Assembly (NCBI GenBank): GCA_014904985.1
Contig: MU128983.1
Location: forward strand, 183,424 to 247,423
Direction: 5' to 3'
Origin: Hydnum rufescens UP504
Taxonomy: Eukaryota; Basidiomycota; Agaricomycetes; Cantharellales; Hydnaceae
Length of the DNA stretch: 64,000 nucleotides
Below the pieces are notes generated by a model that saw only the letters and a list, made by a program, of their open reading frames with translations, had not been told where the DNA came from and made no database searches. Positions 11,822 to 24,099 of the stretch are shown in pieces. The position numbers and the translations under genes were made by a program. The number at the start of each line of letters is the position of its first letter. The first letter of the stretch is position 1.

Positions 11822-12853
11822 ATGTCTTTCGTGCGTTTGCGATTCCTTGAGCGTTGCTCATTCATCGACTCACTAGTCTCGCTGTTTCAGTGTGTTGTTG
11901 GAGCTCTAGGGAGCGAGCGTACGTTCTCATGATGACATCCTTTCCACAATGTCGTCTTATGTTTATGCAAAGGCGTTGGAAAAAGCTCTCTCCTGCAGCG
12001 CTTTGCCCAGAGATCATTTCAGGAGGAAGCAAGCCTCGAAGGCACGATCGCGACAATTCCTGTTCTTGCATGCCTCCATCTCATTGATTGCCCCTGTGTG
12101 AAGATGGCTTCTTTGTGCAGTGCACGATTGACAATGAGCCCACCAACATACGCCTGGTGGACATCTATCTACCATGGGAGTTTGAGTTCGAGTATGTCAT
12201 ACATCCCGCTCATCACCCCCAACTTCTCATTATCTAAACGCCTAACCGTCATCCTCGTCAAACTTCAATAGTCACCTTCGCGATCAGAAGATCCGAGAAG
12301 CCCAGGGTTTCGTGTTGGTCTATTCCGTCACGTCCCGCCAGTCGTTCGAAGAAGTGCCGATGTTCTACCGGAGAGTCCTACGGATCAAACGTTACCCCGA
12401 CACTCCCGTCCTGATTGTGGCGAACAAGTGCGATCGCAAGAGTGAACGTGAAGTTACCCCCGAACGTCTGTTGATGCTCCCTCGGCCTTGTACCCACTTC
12501 CCCTATTCTCCACTCTCTTTATCATCTCGCTCTCGCTCTCCTTTCTTTTTCCTCTGGATCGGTCCCCCGGGCAATAACAACTGATAATATTCTCGATTTT
12601 GATATAGAGGGTCGTGAGTTAGCCTCGAACCTCAACTGTCGCTTCTATGAAACCTCAGCCAAGTACGACGTCAACGTTGACGCAAGCATGTTTGACATCC
12701 TTCAACACACCAAACGATATCGACCGGTATGGCTAAATAAAACAGGCGTTCCTAACGTACCTAAATTCATTTTAATTTATGTCCCCACAGGAACGGCGGT
12801 CATCTACTAGGACCAACAAAGACAAACGCAATTCAGATTGCGTCGTTCTTTAG
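11822..12853 (+). CDS. Ras-family small GTPase with divergent G3 motif
   Basis: Seven exons give an uninterrupted 190-residue frame: 11822-11830, 11891-11918, 11973-12061, 12121-12191, 12272-12465, 12608-12726 and 12791-12853. The P-loop is assembled across exons 2 and 3 as GSERVGKSSLLQRF, which fits GxxxxGKS. The core is strongly Ras-like: CTIDNEPTNIRLVDI, HLRDQKIREAQGFVLVYSVT, RQSFEEVPMFYRRVLRIKRY, the G4 motif NKCD and the G5 region ETSAK. The C-terminus NSDCVVL is a CaaX box, so prenylation and membrane attachment are expected. Odd points: the switch I stretch is atypical (EEASLEGTIATIP), and where DTAGQE should stand the sequence gives DIYLPWE, so the catalytic glutamine is absent. The 12062 donor is weak. 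It may be a GTP-locked or non-cycling Ras paralogue, or a gene starting to decay. Confidence 0.72.
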
Positions 12854-14134
12854 CTATAATCTTTCCTGCACTGGAGGCCCATACATGCACGCCCAGTCTA
12901 CTACCTACTCCCTTGAATTCACAATGTACCGACAAGTTTATGGGCATTCTTTCTCCTCTCCACACCTCGTGTATAGTACCGAGTTTCTCTCCTCTGTAAC
13001 CACTACCCCATGGCATCAATTGTTCTATCTCCAATTGCAAAAACCCTTATGTCCCCCTATAGTACACATGCCATATCTACGTACATGCCTCGGAATGTGC
13101 CCTCGAGTGTTTGTATCAAGAATATTACATCTCACTATCATCTGGGTATGGAACCATCGATGATCAAGATCTACATGCTCCTCATCCACGATATCGTGCT
13201 GAATGTGCATACAGTATACATAAAAGCATACCTAGGGTGGAGTGCTGAAGACTAGGAGCGCAGGCGTCTAACACGCTCAGAGTCAGAGTCCAGTGCAGAG
13301 ATGTTATTCACGAGCTCGAGGGGTCCACATGCATTACGAAATAACGTGAAGATATGCATATGCGAATGTTGAGCATCAGGGCCGCCTATGGTGATTACAC
13401 GAATTGTCCCTGGCCGGTTTAGAGAGCATGAGGTTGGAAAAAGAAATGGGCGCATGGTGCAGTTTCTGCGCTGATTTTGTGCAGCTTTTATAGCGTACAT
13501 GGTCAGATCGGAACCGATTGCCCATAGGCAGCTACACCAATGCACCAAGATTAATCGTACACCCCATCTATTTGACAAAACGACTCGTTCTAGTTAAGCC
13601 CACAAAACCCATCGTTGTCAACCGCCAACTTACCGTGTGATTTCTCCCTACAGGCGTGTTGGGCCAACACACAATCATAAGGAAATCGAGGTAAGAAAAA
13701 AAAACCAAGATCGAACCCGTTGAGTGATGATCAGGCTATTGGTGCAAGTGTTAATCCCAATTTTCGCCCCCATTTTCCCAAGTATTGAAAGATCGAAAAA
13801 ATGAAATGGAGGTGCACGGACCCAACAAGACTGAGGAGGACAGACAGGGCCAACGGACGGGTTCAAAGATCCCATGGCTCCAGCCACCACACCGCATTCA
13901 TCAGCGCAGCGGCCGAATGGAAGCATAGCTTACGGCCACATTATCATAATCTCCCAAAGCTGAGGACGTGTGATCTCCGTTCCCAGTTGTATGAGAAACT
14001 CGGTCAGGATAACGTTCACGGATCTTCTGAATTTTCGCCGTGGATTGTCGACGTCGCCGGTAGTACCCGGAATGCGATCTAGTCTCTAAGCACCAACACT
14101 TTCCTTAGGCCACAATCTGCACGATCTTCTTTCT
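12854..14134. other. Intergenic, no supported gene
   Basis: Spacer between the Ras-like gene and PEX7. Open frames (for example 13252-13578 minus and 13801-14082 plus) carry no domain and no splice logic. An alternating A/T-rich stretch at 13680-13800 is unremarkable. Confidence 0.45.
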
Positions 14135-15597
14135 ATGGGAGAGTATCCTCCGGTCACTCTACGCACGTCGCCCTTTGCTCACTATGGAATCGCATGGTCT
14201 CCGTTCCATCCCTCTCTCTTCGCTTTGGCTTCTTCTGCAAATTACGGCTTGATTGGGAATGGGAGATTGCATATTGCGAGGATCTCCTCGAACGGTCCTC
14301 CTGCCCCTGGCGTGAGACCCCCTCCAACTACAGAGATCCGCGTGGACAAGGTGTACGTGTAGATAATAAATTACACGGAGCGATGTCCTAACGCAATGCA
14401 ACGATCCACTGGTTTGGCGATACCATACCAGCTATAATAGCCAGGATGGACTATACGATCTCGCTTGGTCTGAGATTCACGAAAACCAGATTGTTACGGC
14501 CTCGGGGGACGGGTCGCTCAAGTTGTGGGATATCATGCTGAATGTACGTTTCTCCCTCATTGCCCACGTACCCTATGGCTGTTTTCTCTCCCTCTCTTCG
14601 TGCTGAGACTCGGCGAATGTATCAGATTAGTAATGCATGTCTTTTTTTCCATGTCTTCCATTATATCTGGTGATATAGGATCTTCCAATACGTGCATGGC
14701 ATGAACACGCCCGCGAAGCTTTCAGTGTCGACTTTTCGAATATAAGGAAAGAGACATTTGCTTCGGCTTCATGGGATGGCCAAGTTAAAGTGGTATGTTC
14801 CTCCACAATGGGCATAACCCCCCTCCCCCCCATCCAGCTTGAGGACCTAAAATTTCCCTCAGTGGACACCAGAATTACCCACTTCCGTCCAAACGATCGC
14901 CGCACACGGTAGTTGTATCTATCAAGCACTATTCTCGCCGCATACACCCGATACAATCGCGACATGTTCCACAGACGGCACGATCAAGATATTTGATCTC
15001 CGTCAGGCCATCCCTACGCCCCCGCCATCAAATCCAAGTGGCGCCGCCGCGCAGCAGCGTATCTCACCCGCAGCACTCGTAGTCCCTGCCCATCCCAGCG
15101 AGATACTTTCGATCGACTGGAACAAGTATCGCCCGTGGGTCATCGCTTCCGGCAGTGTCGATCGCACAATCAAAATCTGGGACTGCCGGAATGTGAAGTC
15201 GGGCGGGATGGGGACCCAAATGGCAACCGAAGTAGGCGGCGTGTGCGAGATCACGCTACCAGGCCATGAGTATGCGGTGCGCAAGGTTCAGTGGAGCCCG
15301 CATCGCGCGGATATCATTGCGAGCGCGAGCTATGACATGACGTGTCGAGTGTGAGTGAATTCGCGTCACGTATCTCCAATTTCGATAAAAGGACCCGTTG
15401 CGAGGGCTAAATAACGAATATCGAACAATAGGTGGTCTACTTTACCGAGCGCTCATCAACCAGCACTTCGCGCTATACATGATCAACACACCGAGTTTGT
15501 CGCTTCTTGTGCGTGGAGTTTATACGACGAGGGTGTGCTTGCTTCGTGTAGTTGGGATCATTCAGTCCATTTGTTCAAACCATTGATCCTGCCATGA
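14135..15597 (+). CDS. PEX7: Peroxisomal targeting signal 2 receptor (WD40 protein)
   Basis: Exons 14135-14352, 14432-14543, 14679-14792, 14863-15350 and 15432-15597 join in frame to 365 residues, the usual PEX7 length. The reading has the PEX7 layout of successive WD40 blades: FAHYGIAWSPFHPSLFALAS, GLYDLAWSEIHENQIVTASG with DGSLKLWD, EAFSVDFSNIRKETFASASW, then QALFSPHTPDTIATCSTDGT, ILSIDWNKYRPWVIASGSVD, RKVQWSPHRADIIASASYD and a last blade CAWSLYDEGVLASCSWDHSV. PEX7 binds PTS2 signals of matrix proteins such as thiolase in the cytosol and delivers them, with a PEX20/PEX5-type co-receptor, to the peroxisomal import machinery. No frameshift or stop is seen, in contrast to several neighbours. 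Confidence 0.92.
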
Positions 15598-16987
15598 CTT
15601 CCCAACTTTGTAGGGCGCGTCTGTCATTGTAGCCACTCTCGATCTGTACGCTGTATAACAATGTTCAAGTGCAGGAAGATTGATCGTTGTAATTTGTTGA
15701 TTGAGAAACCTCTCAGTGCCCCTCAATGACCATGGACCGGCACACGGGTGAGCTTATACCGGGGGGGGTTACATAATGTTGTGGCCCAGGCGCGCGACGC
15801 TTCACAGGCGAGGGGCTTAACGCCATCGAATTCACCTCAAGGCTTCACGTGAATGTAAATTGGGAGACGGCCCATACGAGAGGGGGTGAGGGGGATATGA
15901 GAAAAGGATATGTAAAGTGTGCACCCCATACGCCTTGGGATGTTGACCGTGTACCCCCGATTTATCCTTCCTTCCTTTAGTACAGATTCCAAGAGAGAAC
16001 ACATGGACTTGATGGGGTTAACCATGCATGTGTGCACCCTGGATTAGTGTTTGTCCCTCTGAGAAGTGATACCTATTTGGGCCGGATAACGTAACATCAA
16101 GTGTTGATCAACATACTTTCTTCCATGGCCTCCAGTACTCTATGGATATACAAGTCGGGGATAACCAAGTGCCATTTGCAGAGGTGGTCCAGATCTATCT
16201 GATATCAAGAGCCAAGAGGTGATATAGCATTGTTCATCGTTAGACCGCCACGCTATGCTCTTATAGAGAATTATGTGGAGGCACAGCCCAATGTCGAGGA
16301 ACCGTTGCGTCTTGGTGCTGTACATGATCACGAAGTCGAGTTTTGCATGATCACCAACGAAGCTACCCGCCTCCACTAACTGGCAAAGCCCTCAAGTTTT
16401 ATCATGACGGGAAGAGTGAAACATGGAGCAGTGAATGCTAAAGCGAGCAACCCAGGGGAGTAATGTGTTCGAGGATTAAGTCCAGGTTCCAGATTGCCTG
16501 CGTCTTGCGGTCTTGTGCAGGCGATACGGCCAGTAATAACCGACCACTTAAGCATGGGTAACTACAGCCACGTCTGGGGACACAGGATCAATAAACAGGG
16601 AACAATGGGGTCCCCTCGATGATAGATTAGTTATAAATGGGCTGTCGCAGAATTCTAAACCGCAAACGTCCGGTGTCCACATCTTGAGGTGTGATATCAT
16701 ATGGACATGGGACACAGCGAAGAGCCACAACATCGATGCAGCACAACCGAGAATGCCTTGGGTAAGTCCGTTGTCGACGACAACGGACGTTGTGGCGGGT
16801 GGGAAAGAACAATTGTCACCATGAGGAGTTAGTGCTGGCGACCTCATTCCCGGCAAAGTCCGGGAGGCGTTCAAGAGCCCGCCCAGAGTATTTATTCTTT
16901 CGCCCTGCCAACTCATGCGAAAATCCCTCTCCCTTTTATTCTTTATTCTTCTCTCACCCTGTCTTGTTTTCTTTAGTTTATTCAGGG
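15598..16987. other. Intergenic, no supported gene
   Basis: Spacer between PEX7 and the second GH16 gene. A 149-codon minus-strand frame at 16548-16997 overlaps the GH16 promoter and has no domain, so I treat it as chance. Confidence 0.45.
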
Positions 16988-18464
16988 ATGCATGCATCCT
17001 CCCAATTCGTTTTCTTCATTGGCGTGGCGGCTCTTACTTCTTCTGTGGTTGCAGGACACCATAGTATTCATCGTCATCACCCTGGGCAGAACAGAGCTCC
17101 CGTTTTTTTACGTACACCCCGGTCTTCTTGCATGGTCCCTCACCCACCGGTACCTGTGCCAGTGCCACAAGGGAACACCACTTCTACCACCCAAGCCGAA
17201 TACAACATCGTTGATCGGTGGGCTGGCCAGGGTTTTTTCGATGGATGGGACTTTTTCTCTAATCCGTGAGTGTTGATTGATAGTAGGTAATTCTGCGTCC
17301 TTCATCGTATTTCAACTGTTGTCAGCGATCCGACAAATGGAATGGTAAATTACGTGACTCGCAGTGAAGCCACCAGCGCGAATCTTGCCTACGTTGATGG
17401 TGACGGCGTCGCAGTCATGAAAGTAGATAGCACAAAAAACCTTGCTCAAGGCCAGTATCGCAACAGCGTACGGATATCCTCCCAGAAACAATATGACGGC
17501 GGTCTCTTTATCCTTGATGCCGCATCTATTCCATGGGGCTGGGCCGGTCAGTGCTTTTCTTCTTACCTTTGACTGGGAAGATTGAATTCTGGAATAATTA
17601 ATAGTTTGGGGTGCCTTTTGGGTCAGTTAGTGCGACCTATGTTTTACGCGCTAGACTGATTCGGATCGTACAATATTTAGACTGTCGGACGGGATTGGCC
17701 TGATCACGGAGAAATTGACATTGTGGAGGGTGTCAACTTGGTGAGTTTTCTACGAAAGCAAGTCATTGCAGGGTCCTAACTTGTTTCCGTTTTCAGGCCT
17801 CCCAGAACCAGATGACGGTCCACTCTGCTCCAGGCTGCACCATCGATACGGAATCCACCACCCCAGAAGGTTTCAAGGTCAATTTTCGGACTTCCTCCAT
17901 CACGAGTACGTCGTGCGGTTCAAGCCCGTCGAACAACGGGGGATGTGGGTTCGTGGATACCAACGATCTTAGCTTCGGCCAGGCTCTCAATGATGCCGGT
18001 GGGGCCGTATACGCTATGTTATGGACGGCCGATGGCATCAAGATTTGTATGCTCTATTTCTCCCAACGTCACAGCCTACTTGGCGCTTGTTCATCATGAG
18101 GGTTGTATCTTTAGGGACCTTTCCCCGCTCGGACGTGCCTGCGGACATCACGAACCAAAATCCATCACCGTCCACATGGGATGCACGATATCTCAAGGCT
18201 GCGTGGCCTTCCTCAACGTGTGCCACAAAGCAGTTTTTCCAGCAGCATGCTATCACATTTGATATCACCCTATGCGGTGATTGGGCAGGTGGGGTGTATG
18301 GTCCTCGTGAGTCTCATACGCTATTCTCATATACGGACACCTGAGAATAATTCTGAATATCTCCAGAGGGTGGGCCTGGGGGGTCTTGTGCGAATCAAGT
18401 TATGAGGGGGTCGAATTTTGTTGATGCCCAATGGCGCGTAAACTCGGTGACTGTTTACCAATGA
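16988..18464 (+). CDS. Secreted GH16 family glucanase/transglycosylase-like protein
   Basis: Seven exons join without error into 371 residues: 16988-17265, 17326-17546, 17605-17621, 17681-17740, 17797-18046, 18115-18306 and 18367-18464. The start ATG gives MHASSQFVFFIGVAALTSSV, a signal peptide. Exon 3 is a 17-base microexon that supplies the conserved VWGAFW motif just before TVGRDWPDHGEIDIVEGVN, which holds the GH16 ExDxxE catalytic signature. Later landmarks are FPRSDVPADIT, FDITLCGDWAG and a Cys/Asn-rich tail ending VNSVTVYQ. The gene lacks the WSC domain of the neighbour at 7524-9123 but shares the same catalytic layout and C-terminal ending, so the two are paralogues. Expected substrate is a beta-1,3/1,4- or 1,3/1,6-glucan, in the wall or host tissue. 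It acts outside the cell. Confidence 0.88.
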
Positions 18465-20146
18465 TATGAAGGTCCTCCAAGCCCATCACTCCTTATACCC
18501 ATATCGGAACGATCACGAAGACAATCATGTTTTTCGACAATAAACTCTGGATACCCACGCCGGTGTCGTCGACTACTACTGGCAGTGAAACATAACATCT
18601 GCAACTCCTCTCACGAGCCTTGGTATCCCCTTTTTGTTCGCCTCATTCCATTGATTCGCTCAGTCCACTCGACGTGGATTGATGTATCTGCCCCCCCCTA
18701 GAGTTCTAATAATACGCGCAGGGTTTCCCCAGACGTCGGTCGTCATAAGCGATAATGCCTGGGGCTAGCCATTCTTTGTACTTCCTAGACATAGAATTCA
18801 TCTTATCCCTGTTGTGCAACAAGTTGATAATCCATTTACACTAGTTATTCCACCACGAAATAAATTGCTACAAAGAACAGGGTGGTAGCGTTTGATCGGA
18901 ACCTCTTGCTACTGGGGGCACCAACAATATCATAAAGCTGTGCGTAAAACACCCTAGATCCACAGACTAATGGAATGCACAGTACCTGCAAATGGATTGC
19001 CTCGTGGCCTTCGGAGGCAAATGAGGCATTCGCACTGGCAGTGGCATTTATCGCTCGGTTTTGTTCATCGGTATCGGACGATGTCCTCTGGCGTCCATGA
19101 ATATTAATATCTGGCGCCGTGCATCCCTGCTCCAGACTCGTGCGCCTGCGACCTGATAAATCGAGTTGATGACGTCCCTATCGATGATATCGGGGAATGA
19201 CCCAAGGAACCTTATCTCCCTTCATGCGATAGATCCCAGTCAGAATTGGTCAACCTATATTGGGCCAATGTTTTGAGGCACTCTGCAGCACGATGAGGTC
19301 GAAATGTCTTTGTGGGGATCGATTTGACTTGCAACTACCAGGTGCTCCCAACGGGTGCCAAGGGCACATAGGGCCGGGAATTGTACCAACACAGAGGAGA
19401 ATATGAAAGAATAAAGTCCATGGTCCCCTCTGCCGCTAGATGCAGGGGACTTAACTGTTGTGTCCCCAATTCGGCGTTAAAGGCCTCCGCCGGAGTTACA
19501 TAGTATATCCGAGCCCATGTGACCTGCCCGAACACCTTCATGTCTCAATTGCCTAACATGCCTATCTCTCAGGGAGAGCACAGCAATAAGGCTCCTGCCC
19601 CACCCTTTGAAATTATACGCAAGGAAGACTGATCCCAAGAAATCGATGCCATATTTGATGCAATCAAAGGCCAACGTGCTGAAATTTCCATTATTTCCTT
19701 GTAAAGCCTTAAATTCTGGTAAATGTACCATTTTCTGCCCCCTGTTTCCCTGAGTGGGAGTATGTCTGTTCCCTTTAGCATAGTACTGATGACTCGTGGT
19801 TTTCCATCACCTAAATTATATCCCGAAGGGTCTGGAAGTTTACTTTGGATGTCTGACGGACTTTTGGGTACCATCTCTGCTTTCCCTAGACCAGTCAAAG
19901 GGGCATCTAATTCACATGTAGGTCCCGACGGGAGGGCGCTGACCCCTGGTCCCTTCGTTTCCTGACAGTTTTTTCTTCCTCTCTGAACGGGGTTAGGAGC
20001 AAGTGTCAATAGATTTCATCGACTGAAGGGTTGATGCTGCGATCATGTAATCGCTTCCTGCTGCGGATTGGAGCGCGCGATCACTGATCGATTAGTCTTC
20101 ACCTTTCCGCTGCATTCGCACCTTGGCTCGCATCGTGTTCTCTATC
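18465..20146. other. NLR leader region, first copy
   Basis: Positions 18465-19080 show nothing I can support. From about 19082 the sequence matches the flank of the third NLR (from about 58344), starting with a shared GAATATTAATATC block. From about 19900 the stretch with CTGACCCC/TTCCTCTCTGAA and GATTATGTAATCGCT-type blocks recurs before all three NLR genes (about 29830-29930 and 58850-58940). It therefore contains the promoter and upstream part of the duplicated unit. Confidence 0.6.
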
Positions 20147-23100
20147 ATGCCACGGCACCAACACTTCTCTATAGGTGAGTTTCCCTTCGATCCCCTGTTA
20201 CTGTACTTATTCGTGTCTTCCAGGTACTGGTAGAGGCGGCGATGGGCTTGGTGAAGCTGTCGGTGTTGGTGGCCGTGGAGGGGACATTGCTATCAATTTC
20301 AACGGTGAGAGCACCGCTCCAAGACTTTGCCTTTTGACTACCTACCCATAGTTTATATTGCTCCAGACATGCGGGGATATGCGGGGATCGCCCGTTTGAT
20401 GCCCGTTCGTGCCCGCCATGCCGAGTATAACTCTGCTCGCAAGGATGCCCCGTCGTCGTGTCTCGAGGGCACCCGAGTCGATATTTTGGCGGATATTATG
20501 TCGTGGTTGGGGCTCACTGATGACAATGCACACCCTGTATATTGGCTCAATGGGCTTGCAGGGATCGGCAAGTCAACCATTGCAACGAGTGTCGCCGAGC
20601 GAGCAGAGGAGAATGGTGTGCTAGGAGCAACTTTCTTCTTTTCTCGGAACGATCAGGCTTTATGCGATCCGCACACCGTCTTTCCCACGCTCGCCTTCCA
20701 ACTCGCGAATTCTGACAACCGATTCAAGTCCGTTATCGTGGAGGCCCTCAAAGAAGACGAACGAATCGAAGACAAAAATCTATTGCGTCAGCTGGAGGGT
20801 TTAATCGTGAACCCACTTCTCCGGATCCGTCGGATCCGGCATCCCACACTTATCATCCTTGATGCTCTCGACGAATGCGAGGAAAAAGGTGCTTCAGACA
20901 TTCTGCGACTTTTGTTCTCCCATGCAACTCGAATACCATTCCTTCGCATATTCGTCACCAGTAGACCCGAGTTCCACATCTCATCGGTATTCAACCAGTT
21001 CGAGAATTACGCCAAGACAATTCTTCATAACGTGGAAGCATCGGTTATCCAGCAGGATATCGCCCTTTATATTCGAACAGAGTTGGAAAAGATTCCTCAG
21101 AGACTGGGTCTTCCCATGCCTGCGGATTGGACCACGGAAGCCGAGAAGCACGCACTAGTAGAGAGGTCAGGAAAACTGTTCATTTTTGCTGCCACATGTA
21201 TCCGATTCATTGGGGACGATCGTGTGCTGGCCCCCCGTGAGCATATGGCCCTTGTTCTCGGCAGTCAACCCTTCGAGGACGTAGACCTGTCGGAAGTGAC
21301 GCCGTACAAGGAACTGGACCTCCTTTATACACACCTACTCCGCAAATCGTTGTCCGATTCGAATCCGCGTCTCATTCAGAATCGCTTCCAGATCGTTGTT
21401 GGTAGTATTGTGCTGCTGCGGCAGCCCCTCCCGCTTCGTTCCTTGGCAGTCTTCGTCGAGAATAGCGTCGGGACAGTGAGTAACGTGTTACGCCACCTTC
21501 AATCTGTCATAATCCCTCCATATGACGAAAATGAGGCACCTCGTATCTATCATCCTTCCTTCGTTGACTTTATCACAAACCCTTCGCGATGCTCGATGGC
21601 AGGATTCTTGATCACTGCAGTTCCAGTGCAAGAGCGGCGGCACACCCTGCGATGCTTCCGCCTGATGGAGACGTGCCTGAAACGAGATGTGGCCGGGATC
21701 GAAGATCCGTCGCTGTTGAACAGCGAGGTTGATGGATTTGAAGCCAAGGTGGCAAGTGCGCTGCCTGCGGAGGTACAATATGCGTGTCGATTTTGGGGAT
21801 CGCATCTGTCACGTGTTGAGATTGGAGATGAGAAGGTGATGGGGGTGCTGGAGGAATTCGCAATGCGGTCGATTTTGTGGTGGATAGAGGCAATGAGCCT
21901 GCTTGGAAGCATCCACACTGTTTCAAGCTCGGTTCGGGAGGCGCACCGATGGGCAGTACGTGCCTTTATTGTTTATTTGTCGATAACCCACTGATTTGAT
22001 GATGGTGCGGATGACAGGTGAGTTCAAAATGCAAAGTGACCCTTGTTACCCTGCTGGCCGATGCACGGCGTTTCATTCTCGCCCATGCTGAAATTATAAG
22101 AGCAAGCGCACTTCATGTATATCATTCTGCATTGCCATTTACCCCTCATGACACTGCATTATACAAGGTATATTGTGAAGAGACAAGGCATTCTATCCGT
22201 GTCCTCCAAGGGATTGACCCTCAATGGCCGCAGGCTCTGGCCACTTTCACTGGCCATGATTACGCTATTGTCTCCATTGCCTGTTCGAAAGATGGGTTGC
22301 AACTGGCAGCAGGCTCCTATGGTTCCATAAAGTTGTGGGATATGATGTCAGGTTTGCCCATTGCAACTCTGGTGGAAGGCCATACTAGACCGGTTAATTC
22401 TGTGGCATTTTCACCCGATGGCTACCGACTGGCCTCGGGCTCCTCTGATTCATCCGTCCGCTTGTGGGATGTTACTTCTGGCATCCCCATTGCCGTGCTA
22501 ACAGGCCATTGGGAAATTGTTCAGAGTGTGGCATTTTCACCCGATGGGTCTAGATTGGCATCAGGCTCCCATGACCATTCTGTACGCTTGTGGGATGCCA
22601 CATCAGGTGTATTCATTACCATCTTAGAAGGGCATGCTGGCGGGGTTAATTCTGTAGCATTTTCACCTGATGGCTCTCAACTGGCAGCAGGCTCCCTGGA
22701 CTCTTCCATATGGTTGTGGAATCCCACATTGGGTACACCTATATCAGTACTAAGAGGCACCACCGGCAGTGTCCATTCTGTTGCAGTTTCACCCAATGGC
22801 TCACAACTTGCAGGCTCCAGTGGTTCATCTGTCCAGTTGTGGGACAGTGCATCTGGCACTCCCATTGTTCTCCTAAAAGGGCACACTGCAATGGTTCATT
22901 CTGTTGCATTTTCCCCAGATGGGATGCGGGTGGTGTCTGGTTCAAGTTCCAGTGACAGATCAGTACGAATATGGGATGCCACATCTGGCACACCCATTAC
23001 CATCATAAGGGGTCATGCTAGGCAGTTTCAGCCTGTTGTGTTTACACCAGATGGATTGCTATTGGCTGTGGACTCTGATGTCTCATGTGTCCGACTGTTG

Positions 23101-24099
23101 GATGTTACATTGGACACCCCCATTGCATCACTGGAGGACCATTTAGATCAAATCCTTAGTCTTACATTTTCACCTGATGGCTTGCAACTGGCCTTGAGTT
23201 CCAATGACTGTTCCATTTGGCTATGGGATGCCATATCAGGAAATGCCAATGCAACCCTACTAGGCCATACTGCTTCCATTAATTCCCTTGCTTTTTCACC
23301 TGATGGGTTGCAACTAGCATCAGCCTCCAGTGATACATCTATCCAATTGTGGGATACCACATTGGGCACATCCTTTGCAATCCTAGAAGGACATGCTGAC
23401 TGGGTTACTTCTGTTGCATTTTCACCAGATGGTTTGCAACTGGCCTCAGGCTCGGGAGATTGTTCCATTCGGCTGTGGCATGCCATATCAGGCACTGTTG
23501 TAGGAATCCTAACAGGTCACTCTGGCCCAGTTTTGTGTGTTGCATTTTCCCCAGATGGTTTGCAACTGGCATCAGGGTCTGGCGACTATTCTATCCGGCT
23601 GTGGAATCCCATGTTGGGCACACCTATTGCAGTCCTCACTGGCCATTCTGACTTTGTTACCTCTGTTGCATTCTCACGGGATGGATTACAACTAGCTTCG
23701 GCCACATGGGACACACATGCCTGGAATACTAAATCTGCTACATCCATTCCAATCCTATGCCGTCAAGTTGAGATGATTCATGGTGTTGCATTTTCAAGTG
23801 CTGCAGAGACCTCCCTATGGGATTTGACTTCCCAACCTCCTCGTCGCCTAGATTCTGAGTTATCCATTGTGACGGAACCATCCTCTGTCAGCTTGATTCC
23901 CCCCATTTGGTCTTGTCATGGTCATTGGGTAAGTGTACAGCAATTTCCAGGCAACCACGCTAGGCGTATCTGCCACATTCCTCTTTCCTATATCCGCAAT
24001 GCCAATGTTAAAGTGGTGGCCTCCCCCCTTAAATTTCGGGTTGCATTCACATGTGTCAATGGCCGTGTTATCCTTCTCGACACTCAAAATTGTATATAG
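20147..24099 (+). CDS. NACHT-WD40 NLR-type protein, intact copy
   Basis: Exons 20147-20174, 20224-20304, 20352-21955 and 22018-24099 give about 1,264 residues. The short N-terminus MPRHQHFSI is followed by a Gly-rich block (GTGRGGDGLGEAVGVGGRGG, then DIAINFN). The NACHT NTPase follows: Walker A GLAGIGKST, Walker B LIILDALDEC, a sensor-like FVTSRPEFHI, then a helical region ending in AHRWA at the splice. The second half is a WD40 propeller array: about 12 clear repeats of the type VAFSPDGLQLASGSGDCSIR plus LW, then degenerate blades to NCI at the stop. Fungal NACHT-WD40 proteins act in non-self recognition and regulated cell death, with WD40 as the sensor. The N-terminal Gly-rich motif could be a signalling motif (inference). 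The 48-bp stretch 20305-20351 must be spliced here, since read-through would frameshift; in copies 2 and 3 the same place reads through. Confidence 0.88.

Noticed and set aside
16548..16997. 149-codon minus-strand frame upstream of the second GH16 gene
   Set aside because: No domain, overlaps the GH16 promoter and start codon, and composition looks non-coding.
21488..21926. Minus-strand frames of 104-122 codons under the NACHT exon, repeated in all copies
   Set aside because: They are antisense shadows of a conserved coding exon; they repeat only because the gene is duplicated.
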